Source: Phymorhynchus buccinoides
Lineage: Eukaryota > Mollusca > Gastropoda > Neogastropoda > Raphitomidae
Assembly: GCA_017654935.2 (NCBI GenBank)
Contig: CM065706.1
Location: forward strand, 15,982,559 to 16,046,558
Reading direction: 5' to 3'
DNA: 64,000 nt
Shown: positions 32,716 through 42,600 of the stretch, piece by piece
How the letters are laid out: each line of letters starts with the position of its first letter
Position numbering within the stretch: position 1 is the stretch's first letter
Notes under the pieces: model-generated
The model's input: the letters and a program-made list of their open reading frames with translations, nothing else
Told to the model about the DNA's origin: nothing
Databases searched by the model: none
Made by a program: the position numbers and the translations under genes

Positions 32716-32868
32716 GGGACGGTATTCATGTCGAGATAGCATGAGACTTAGCATGATGCTAACTTAGAAGCTCTTCCAATGTCCTATAGGATTTAATAGG
32801 ACTTTTGGAAGAGCTTCTAAGTTAGCATCATGCTAAGTCTCATGCTATCTCGACATGAATACCGTCCC
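32716..32868. repeat. 153-bp near-perfect palindrome
   Basis: The left arm 'gggacggtattcatgtcgag' through 'gcatgatgctaacttagaag' is mirrored by its complement ending 'ctcgacatgaataccgtccc'. The spacer is a few bases ('atttaa'). The arms are about 70 bp each. It stands immediately next to the MITE at 32869. Confidence 0.9.
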
Positions 32869-33090
32869 AGGCTCCCACTCCCAGGGACCCCCATTTGGGG
32901 GTCTATGAAGTACTAAAATTCTAAAGGACCCTCTAAAAGAATGTGCAGGGGGTCCCAGGAATGCACTAGAAAATTCTTGTTAGCATTCACAATGCCACTG
33001 GGACCCTCTATCCTGCCTCTAGGACCCTCTATATTGTAAGTGAAGTCCCTGGGACCCCTTGTTTTGGGGGACGATTGGGAGCCCTGCTTA
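32869..33090. mobile_element. 'CAGGGCTCCC' MITE copy
   Basis: Begins 'ggctcccactcccagggacc' and ends 'acgattgggagccctg', an inverted pair. It contains 'aaaggaccctctaaaagaat' and 'ccactgggaccctctatcct'. It is collinear and inverted relative to 46218-46425. CAGGG-type ends would suit a hAT-like element. Confidence 0.75.
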
Positions 33091-33185
33091 TGGCTTTATA
33101 CGGTAATGGTACTAATAATAATATTAATAGTCAACAGAAGATTGAAGATGGAGTAAAATCTGGTTCTGGTTCATATGTGGAAGGT

Positions 33186-33426
33186 GTCGGGTTCAAATTC
33201 CCAGCGTGGTCAAATTCCCAGCTCGCTATACTATAAGACTGACTATTTGAGGCATTTTGCGACATTGAGCATGAACGACAAATTTCACTTTTTTCTAGGG
33301 TTAGGGTTACGGTTAGGGTTAGGTAAATGGTTCAAGTAACGAAAAAGTGAAATTTGTGGTTGTCGCAAATAGTCACTCTCATAGTAGGAGCTGGGAATTT
33401 GACCACGCTGGGAATCTGAACCCGAC
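33186..33426. mobile_element. Telomere-motif palindrome, type 1
   Basis: The outer arms 'gtcgggttcaaattcccagc' and the complement ending 'gaacccgac' enclose the same core as at 12393: 'gcgacattgagcatgaacg', 'acaaatttcactttttt', TTAGGG units, then the complementary 'gtgaaatttgtggttgtcgc'. The outer arm sequence differs from 12393, so the core has travelled with different flanks. Confidence 0.75.
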
Positions 33427-33649
33427 AGAAGGAGCTTATAAATTAATTAAGGCTATACATGATATATGTACTTGACAGAATTGGGAGAGCGCACTGAAAG
33501 TTGGAATATAAAGTACTTTTTATTTTAAATAAATGATTTCTACTAACCAATAGGCTCATAGGCTGTCACAGTGTTGTTGACAGCTTTTTAAAAAGTTGAC
33601 CATTATTATACGATTATAGGAGAGTGAAGGACGATGTTCTGACTTAAAC

Positions 33650-34055
33650 TTAGTATAGTATAGTATAGTATAGTAATTAGTATAGTGTGGGACTGGCTCA
33701 AGCCTAAGCCTCGCGGCTTATAAACGTCCCTTCATTGACACTGTTTTGTTTGCATAAGCATGCCTTTTAAAATTATGATTGTAATTCAATCATCATGTTC
33801 AAAAAATAGTTGACTAAAATTTTCATCTTTGTCAAGATTTTTGAAAGTATTTAGTGTTGGTGCTCTTTTTAGGTTAGGTGTTAGTAAATTCCAGAGGTTA
33901 GCAACTCGATTACTAAAACAATGTTTATGCCTGTTAGTATTACAACGCTGTATATGTAATTTTCCCTCTTGATTTCTAGTGCTGTTATAAATGGATAGTG
34001 TAAAAAGAGAATCAATGCTAATGTCATCTAAGTTGTTAAAAATTTTGTACATCTG
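33650..34055 (-). pseudogene. LINE 3' end with TATAC-repeat tail
   Basis: The minus-strand frame 34052-33786 gives 'LHIQRCNTNRHKHCFSNRVA' and 'NLWNLLTPNLKRAPTLNTFK', the C-terminal block of CR1-like LINE proteins. It is followed by a 3' tail of 'tagtatagtatagtatag' repeats at 33653-33675. It is a short 5'-truncated relic. Confidence 0.7.
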
Positions 34056-34059
34056 TATA

Positions 34060-35000
34060 AGGTAGGAACGACGGAATTAGGTCAAGCCGCAGCGATTTTT
34101 CTCGTTGAAAATCCGAACCGCGATTTTGGCTATGTGCCAAACGGTCACTTCCTTTGCTTGTTTTTATTGGTGGTTATTCTTGGCGCTGACCATCCGAGTT
34201 TCTTTATTTCGGGAAGCAGACACCTACTCGGTCATTCGGGAACGATCTTTTTTTTACTCTAAGACGGCCGATCGCGAGAGACAAGCGATCCAATATTTGG
34301 GTCCAATTCATTCGTTTATCATTTCTGAACGGTAATTATATAATTCTTTAAAACAAATGCGCAGTTACATTTAATTATTTTTCTACAAGTACACCAAATT
34401 TGGTGCATCTAGAATAAATCTCAATGCTGCTCAAGGTCTCCACAAGTCGGGAGGTGTTACGTCGAAGACTGTCTGACATGTTTTCTGTCACGCGCATGTT
34501 GATGTTGCGATCTTGTGAGTCGCACAAAAAGCTTAGGCCTAATCTGTCTAATGTTTGGGGTTGATGTTGCCCCTTTGAATAAGCTTTATTTTGGTACCAA
34601 TGTTTTGTTTATTGGTAAATAAAAGAAAAAGTTATGGCTGTTTTATTCATCCAAACCTTGATACGGTAAGGGCCGGTAACCTTGATCAACTTTTTCTTAT
34701 ATAGCTCATGTAAAAAAAGCTAACATTTTAAAACGTCGTAACTTTCTCAATTTTCGACCGATTTTGATAATTTGGGTATCATTTCAAAGGTCTTGTCGGG
34801 CTCTTTCCAATGATATAATTTCATTAGGATTTGACAAAAAGTAAAAAAAAATTAAATTTTTTTATAACCACCCTATATAAGGTCTCCCCTAACACGTCTT
34901 CCTTTTAAATGGCCATAGATATTTAATACTTGTGGCGGTGTCATAGCCGATGAGGTTTAACCGAGGCGTGGTCACCGCTACAGCTATCTGTATTAATATA
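34060..35000. other. Unrecognised intergenic stretch
   Basis: It contains a 76-codon open frame (34105-34335) without recognisable motifs and AT-rich sequence. I support no gene or repeat here. Confidence 0.3.
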
Positions 35001-35009
35001 TTAAAAAAA

Positions 35010-35590
35010 TCGGGACTTTACTGGTTTTGTACTGCCTCCGGGCATTGCCTCCAGTATTGTTCCCACCATATTTGTATTTACAAATGTCCCATATGCGTCT
35101 GATTCAGACCAAGAGGACGTAAAACTCCATTTTCGTCGTCGTCTTCCTTTTAATGAATGAAGGATTAAAAATTTTAATCTATCTTGGTAATCAAAATCTT
35201 TACAACTTTTAACCATCTTGGTTGCTCTCCTCTGTACCCTTTCAATAGAAGCTGACTGACGTTTTAAATACGGGTACCAGATGATATTACCATACTCTAA
35301 ATGTGAACGTACCAATGATTTGCATAGTAACAAAAATGTTTCCTTATCCAAACGAATGAATGTTCTTTTAATTATTCCCAACATCTGATTTGCCTTATTT
35401 ATCCCTTTATGAATATGTGTATCATATGAATATGTGTATTCTTTCTTTAAACAACCACTATCATAACTGATTATAACTCTCCAATTCAACAAATTACAAA
35501 CATGATGAAATGTATCCAGGAATTTTTGCACCAACGACCGTGGAGACATTAAAAGTCGAACAGGAAGCATTTGAACTCTGAAAAGTGGAA
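35010..35590 (-). pseudogene. CR1-like LINE fragment joined to a short repeat
   Basis: The minus-strand frame gives 'GINKANQMLGIIKRTFIRLD', 'VRSHLEYGNIIWYPYLKRQS' and 'ASIERVQRRATKMVKSCKDF'. This closely parallels the C-terminal part of the LINE at 8284-10181. The 3' part (35010-35125) is a copy of the 'ggaggcaatgcccggaggc' repeat. A second copy of that repeat is near 36372, so the LINE may use or carry that tail. Confidence 0.75.
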
Positions 35591-35987
35591 TCACTCAGTG
35601 AATCTGAATCAGTCACTGAGTCAGTGAATGAGATTATCAATCATTATGACTGCGCCGCCACGTACAAGAAAGTTCCGCATTGTAATAAAATAAATTCCAA
35701 AACTCACGTGACATCAACTCATATGCCTACCCGTTGTTCAGCTTAAAAGTTTGGTCAAAGGTGATGCGCGCTACAATGCGTCAAAGTCAGGTGCTGAAAC
35801 TGAAACTGAAACTTGTTCCACTTGAGTATTTCGTGAAAACAAAGTTACTTAACTCTCCAAGAAATACCCAATTACGGCCCTGTGACGCAGAAAAAATGAG
35901 CAACCTACAGTTAAAGGGAGATAAACAATATGTTCCAATCACGGAAATAAAAAGTGGTTCCAACTCAGTAGGAAAGGAAAAGAATGT

Positions 35988-35992
<5 letters not shown>

Positions 35993-36046
<54 letters not shown>
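35993..36046 (+). repeat. (CT)n microsatellite
   Basis: A pure CT run of about 54 bp. Confidence 0.95.
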
Positions 36047-36052
<6 letters not shown>

Positions 36053-36371
36053 ACTTCAATACAACAAAGCAGTCATGGTGTTTATAATAATCAATGGTTT
36101 TGCACCTCCAACATTAATTAAAAGGTTTCCAATCAACCAATCTAGATATACTAACAATATATATTGTTATTCCAAAACCCAGAACTGATCTTTTCAAAAC
36201 AGGTTTAACTTACTCAGGTTAAACCTTTACTCTTTGGAATTCCTTAGCAACTAATCCGAAACAGAAAAGCAGCATTTAGATATATATTTCCTTCAAAACC
36301 GCGTATATAATATTCAACATAGTCTATTTCAGAGACTAAAAAACACACCATGTTAATTGTATACAGAGAGA

Positions 36372-36580
36372 GAAAATGGAGTTTTACGTCCTCTTGGTCT
36401 GAATCAGACACATATGGGACATTTGTAAATACAAATATGGTTGGAACAATACTGGAGGCAATGCCCGGAGGCAGTACGAAACCAGTAAAGTCCCGATTTA
36501 AAAAAAATTAATACAGATAGCTGTAGCGGTGACCACGCCTCGGTTAAACCTCATCGGCTATGGCACCGCTACAAGTAATT
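36372..36580 (+). repeat. 'GGAGGCAATGCCCGGAGGC' repeat copy
   Basis: A full-length-looking copy: 'gttttacgtcctcttggtct', 'acatatgggacatttgtaaa', 'aacaatactggaggcaatgc', 'aaaccagtaaagtcccgatt', then 'gtgaccacgcctcggttaaa'. The next copy starts 60 bp further on. Confidence 0.75.
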
Positions 36581-36639
36581 AACAATTGTATACAGATAAT
36601 CATTGTATTGTTTTGTATACTTGAATGAATGAATACAAA

Positions 36640-36835
36640 AGTGGTGTTTTAGGTCCTCTCGGTCTGGAACAGACACATAATGGGACATTTAAAGATGGTG
36701 GGAACAATACTGGAGGCAATGCCCGGAGGCAGTGCAACTCTGGTAAAGTCCCGATTTTTTAACAATACAGATAGGTGTAGCGGTAACCACGCCTCGGTTA
36801 AACCTCATTGGCTATGGTACCGCCACAAATCTAGT
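36640..36835 (+). repeat. 'GGAGGCAATGCCCGGAGGC' repeat copy
   Basis: Collinear with the preceding copy, including the 'cacgcctcggttaaacctca' tail block. Two same-strand copies so close together suggest a local duplication or a preferred target. Confidence 0.75.
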
Positions 36836-37251
36836 AATTATAGTATTGAGAAGACATTGATGAATATTAAGTTATTTAAAAGATGATATCTTGATTGCTG
36901 ATATTGATATTATGTAATAGCATAATGGTTTAATACTTTTGTATGATATAACTTGATTTGTTTATTACTATCATAATATTACTGATAATAATAATAATGC
37001 TGAGGAGTACGTGTTATCCTTTGCTGATTATATGACTGATTGCATGATGTGCCATTTAAAAAATAAAATTGTGCCTCATATACTTTAAATCCCCAAATTT
37101 CCCCATCCTTATTCCCCTCGATATTCTTCCCTCCCTTTTCTTCTAATTTTTGCATGTACATATATGTTATAGCTTTGATTTAGCTTATTTTTCTCCAGGG
37201 CAGGGTGGAAAAAATCTGACTTGCTTATCTCATGTTCCCTGGTTAAATAAG

Positions 37252-37392
<141 letters not shown>

Positions 37393-37838
37393 TAGTTAAT
37401 TATGAATAATGTAATATAGGAATATGTTTGATTTTACCATGTGTACATATGATATATTTACATTTTAAATTGTGCATGTTAAGATGAGTGGGGTTTGAAT
37501 TTATTACGTGCATGTTATTCCTTTCAAATAAGTACATTTTGAAGATGAGTATAAAAAGTAGGATTTTTTTTCTCCCCGTGTGTATGCGCTTACTTCTTAA
37601 GTTATGAGTAAAGTTAATAATAATTATTAGGTTTGATTTTTTTAATTTTATTGCCGTGCTACGTACTATATATAGGGTTTGTATTTTGCATGCTTTATAT
37701 TGCTTCGTCTGTGCTCATTTTCATTTTTCATTTCTACTTTGATATTTGTCAAAAAAAACATCCAGATGGCTGGATGTAAAAAAGCATGTTATTGCTTATT
37801 CTATTACCCTCTATAAATAAAATTAATTCAATTGATTC

Positions 37839-37842
<4 letters not shown>

Positions 37843-37903
<61 letters not shown>
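37843..37903 (+). repeat. (CT)n microsatellite
   Basis: A pure CT run of about 60 bp, followed after a short gap by a smaller CT run at 37975-37991. Confidence 0.95.
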
Positions 37904-37905
<2 letters not shown>

Positions 37906-38024
37906 AGGGCTGGATGTAAAGAAACGTGTACTTCCTTATTCTATTGCCTCCCTAAGTTCTTTTGTTTGTTTGTTCTCTCTCTCTCTCTCTCCATATATAA
38001 ACACAGGTACAAACAAATGCCTAC

Positions 38025-38028
<4 letters not shown>

Positions 38029-38102
<74 letters not shown>
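38029..38102 (+). repeat. (CA)n microsatellite
   Basis: A pure CA run of about 74 bp, about 745 bp upstream of the ADRM1 start codon and complementary to the TG run at 38241. Confidence 0.95.
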
Positions 38103-38106
<4 letters not shown>

Positions 38107-38202
38107 AAACAAGGGAGTGCGCGTGCACGACAGAGAGGGAAAAAGAAGAGGAGGAGGGGGGGGGGGGAGCAGACAAAAGAGAGAGACAGATACTTGTTTT
38201 TG

Positions 38203-38238
38203 TTTCGCTTTGCTTTGCTTTGCTTTGCTTTGCTTTGC

Positions 38239-38240
<2 letters not shown>
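38203..38240 (+). repeat. (GCTTT)n pentanucleotide repeat
   Basis: About seven units of GCTTT directly before the TG run. Confidence 0.9.

Positions 38241-38336
<96 letters not shown>
38241..38336 (+). repeat. (TG)n microsatellite
   Basis: A pure TG run of about 95 bp, roughly 510 bp upstream of the ADRM1 start codon. Confidence 0.95.
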
Positions 38337-38339
38337 AGT

Positions 38340-38847
38340 GTTTTTGCTTTCAGTGTGCTTGTGTGTTGTTGCTTTTCCGGGGGATGGGGGTGGGGTAGAC
38401 TACATCACAGAAATAAGTTTGACATTTAAATGTCTACCAGTATATTCTATGGATAAGCAGATGATGTGTAAATCAAAGTATAGCTTGCCTTATAAGAACG
38501 AGAAAAGCCGCTAAGAAAACAAAAGAAGGTATTTGTATAAAATCCGATGTAAAGACGTCATGGGTGTTATCCTCAGAACAAAGCCCCTATTGTAGTTTTA
38601 GCCCCTACAAATCTTGACAGCAGTCATTTATTTTGTTTGATGTTGATACATAAGCAACACTTCTCTGTTGTAATCAGACAGAAAACAAAACAAGCTGTTT
38701 CATTTTTATGAGATAAAGCTTCTATTGTTGCTAACTGAGAACTGAGGAGGATATATAAAATGACTGGGGTATATTTTCACTGGGTAACATTATTAACGGT
38801 GACTGCATGAATCAGCACGAGACTGTCACAGTTGGCATTTTAGCAAG
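38340..38847 (+). promoter_or_regulatory. Presumed ADRM1 promoter and 5' UTR region
   Basis: The region between the TG run and the ADRM1 start codon must hold the promoter if the first coding exon is also the first exon. No TATA box is placed with confidence. The start codon lies in 'gcaagatggctgc', matching the AANATGGCNGC consensus known for YY1 sites that overlap start codons. This is inference only. Confidence 0.3.
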
Positions 38848-39042
38848 ATGGCTGCACTTTTCGGTAACGCTGGTGCTCGTTCCCAGAGCAAAAATTTGGT
38901 AGAATTTCGCGCTGGTAAGATGACAATGAAAGGCAAGATGGTGCACCCTGACAAAAGGAAGGGTCAGGTGTACGTTCACCAATCCGACGATTCTCTGATG
39001 CACTTTTGTTGGAAGGATCGTACCAGCGGAAACGTGGAAGAG
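38848..39042 (+). CDS. ADRM1: ADRM1 exon 1 (residues 1-65)
   Basis: Starts '[20 protein letters not shown]' and ends 'SGNVEE'. The only donor that keeps the frame and the conserved 'NVEEDLIIF' join is 'gag|gcaagt', a GC-type donor with otherwise ideal consensus. Confidence 0.95.
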
Positions 39043-39178
39043 GCAAGTAAAAAAACCCACAAAAACTGGCACGCAGTTCGCATTTTTTTTCAAGATTCTT
39101 CTTCTTCATCTTCTTCTCTTCAGGGCCCACGGTCAGTATCTTGACCATTCTTGTCGATTGCACACACACATACGCACA

Positions 39179-39239
<61 letters not shown>

Positions 39240-42200
39240 TGGGTGCTCCTGGGAAATTAAAAAATCCTGCATGAGTGCATGGTAGGGGCCCATGCAGGTG
39301 TCGTATGCAAAAAAGTAGCATCCTGTAAATACTTCGCTCGCTACTATGAGTTAGCATTTGCGACATAAGGATGAACGACAAATTTCACTTTTTCCGTATT
39401 TGAAACACTTTTCCGTACTCAAATCGTTCATATTTCATGACATTACGGAAAAAAGTGAAATTTTAAAAAATTCGCTCAATGTAGCAAATGCCGCAAATCA
39501 CAGGAAATCACAGGAATTCTTCCGACAATAGGCCTTCCTCGGCCTCGGCTCCCAGTTGAAAACTCGCGTTGGGTGATCCTCTTCTGTATTATATTTGAAA
39601 GGCTCGTTGCGCCATAGTTTGTCCAATCGTGCCTCAAACGATTTAACTGAGGGGGCATTCACTACGTATGGTGGCAAGCCGTTCCAAATGTCCACACTGC
39701 GGCAGACGAAAGAGTACTTTCTGACATTTAGTCGTACTTGGTTCTTTTTTACTTTATATTGGTGGCTCCGTATGTTGTGCTCTGGAGTGTGTAACTCTAT
39801 AAAGTTTGTTACTCTTTCATCATACTTTGCAGTCATGATTTTGTACATTTCTATCATGTCACCTCTTAGTCTCCTGTATTTCAGCGTAGGTAAATTAAGC
39901 TTCTTTAGGCGTTCTTCATATGATAAGTCTCCAAGTCCAGGAACCATTCTAGTCGCCCTTCGTTGAACATTTTCAATTACAGTTTCTTGTCTTTTGTAGA
40001 TTGGTGCCCAAACTTGGTTAGCATACTCCACATGTGGCCGGACCAATGCTTTGTACAGAAGCAGAAATGTGGTGTTGTCTACATATTCATATGTCCGTCG
40101 TATGATTCCCATGATAGAATTGGCCTTATTTACTTTGGTATGTATATGGTCATCAAATATAAGTTTCTCGTCTATGAAGACTCTGATGTTCTTCTCTACT
40201 CTTGAGTGTTTTATCTCTGTTCTGTCTGGTCCCATAGTATATCTGTGGTCTTGCAGCTTTGATTTTCCAATTCTCATTGTTGCACATTTCTCAGGGTGGA
40301 ATCTCAGCAATGATTCTTTGGTCCAGTCAAACATGTTGTCAATGTCTTGTTGTAGTTTGTCACAGTCTTCCTGCCCTATTATTTCCCTAAATACTTCTTT
40401 AGTGTCATCCGCAAATAAGTATACGTCAGAGTTTTCTGCCACACCTGGCAGTGAATTTATGTATATCACAAATAAAATTGGACCTAAAACAGACCCCTGA
40501 GGGATTCCACTTAAAACTCTATGCCAGCTTGATTCACTCCCATTAACTATTACCCTCTGTTTTCGTTCATGTAAGAAATTCTTAATCCAATCCAATATGG
40601 GCCCAGATATTCCATAGTGTTCTAGGACTTTCAAAAGTCTGCCATGTGGGACCTTGTCAAAAGCCTTCATGAAATCACAGTAGACCACGTCAACACATCC
40701 CCCCCTATCAAGAACTTCCGTCCAGATATCAAGAACCTTAATTAGCTGTAGAACAGTCGAACGCCCACTGAATGACTGATGAAACCAAATTGTTTGTTAC
40801 TCAGGAGGTGGTTGTTATTCATAAAATTAACCAGTGAGTCCCTTATAAGTGTTTCCATAAGCTTGCAGACAATGCTTGTTAGACTAATTGGTCTATAGTT
40901 CCCAGCTAAAATCTTACTGCCCTTCCTATGTATTGCTGTTATGTTTGCCTCTCTCCATTCCCTCGGTAGCTTTCCACACTTCATAGAAGTCTGGAATAAT
41001 ATATTTATTGGGTTACTCAAAACCTCCCTTACCTCATACAATACCCTGGGATGAATACCGTCTGGTCCAGGTGACTTTGAGATTTTTATGTTATCAAGCA
41101 GTTTTTTCACCGCTGCCTCACTAAGGTCATACGAGCTAAGTCTCATAGTACTAGTAGCGAGCAAAGTATTTACACAATGCTACTTTTTTGCATACGACAG
41201 CAGGGACATCGCTCCTCCTGGGGTGTTCTGGGGAGCAATGCCCCAGGAAGTTGAAGGGAAACAACAGTTTCCAATGTAATTGACAGAGACACACACGCAC
41301 ACATTCGCACACGTCGTAGTTGACCCACATCATAATGTGTTTTGTGGTTGTGTGTGTGCGCGCGCGTTACTGTGTCACACAGTGTGTATGTCATAATGTG
41401 TGTGTCACTGTGTGCTCAAGGTTCTTCATGCCCATGTGTGCATAATTTGTATTGTGGTTCATGGGTCTTCGTGCCTATCATGTGGGTTTTGTTTTTTTGC
41501 TGTCCCGTCTTCTGGGCCGCACAGTGGCGTTGCTCCCAAGCCGCTCATTCTGAGCTCCTAACTCGCAGCCACACCTCGTTTGTCAAGTTGCAGAATCTGA
41601 AATCAGCAGTCCAATGGGAGCAAATCTATGTTTATTGTTTATTGTCAGGAGGCAATCACCAGAAGAGTTCAGTGGAGCTTGTTCTGAGCTAACATGCAGG
41701 ACACCACAGGTCTGCTAAGCCCGCTACTCTACTGACAACAATAATCAAACTATGTCTTAGTCCAGTGGCCGACGCTTCATTGACGCTACACTTCGTAAGT
41801 TCGTTGAACGACACTTCATCGAATGCGACTTTTCATCGAATGACACTTCATCGAATGCGACATTTCATCAAATGACACTTCATCGAACGCGACATTTCGT
41901 CGAACGACACTTTATCGAATGTGACAGAATGTTTTTCAATTGAGAGAGACTGAGACAGAGACAGAGAGAGGCATGGACACACGCACGCACATGCACGCAC
42001 GCATGCACACACAAGCACACACACACAACACGAATGTGACATTTCTTTAAAAGACACTTTTTTACTTTCTTAATTCTATTCACCTACGTATGCAAGCTTT
42101 TTTATGCTTAGTAACAAGTTAGTCGAACACGTAAAAGTGTTTGTGACTAAAAAAATTGTTAAAAAAGAACCGAAGTAGGCCTAGTTACTGAAATTTATCT

Positions 42201-42556
42201 TACAACAAACATCATGTATCAAATGACGAGCGTACCAGTCTGCACATTAATAGTTTTCATTATGAAATCTGTTAGAAAGGTTATTAATAAATGTGATCAT
42301 AGGAATAGCAATTAAAATGTTGTGTGTAGCTGGTATGTGGGTGTAAGGTAAGATACAAAAACAAAATTAATTGTCCTTTGCCCCAATTTTACACTGGGCA
42401 AAGGTTTTTGAGTTTTCTTGACATACAATAGTTACAAATATTATATGGGGTATCGTGATGAGCCCTACTCCCTGGCCCTCCCGCCTGGCAAAAACAAGAA
42501 GGTACAATGCATGCACGTATGCCGCACACACACACATACAATGACGCACGCACGCA

Positions 42557-42600
<44 letters not shown>

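Noticed and set aside
34105..34335. A 76-aa membrane-like small protein.
   Set aside because: No recognisable motif or splice context; hydrophobic runs of this length are common by chance in T-rich DNA.
37786..38514. A 242-codon frame with Ser-Leu, Thr-His and Cys-Val runs.
   Set aside because: It is translated CT, CA and TG microsatellite, not a protein.
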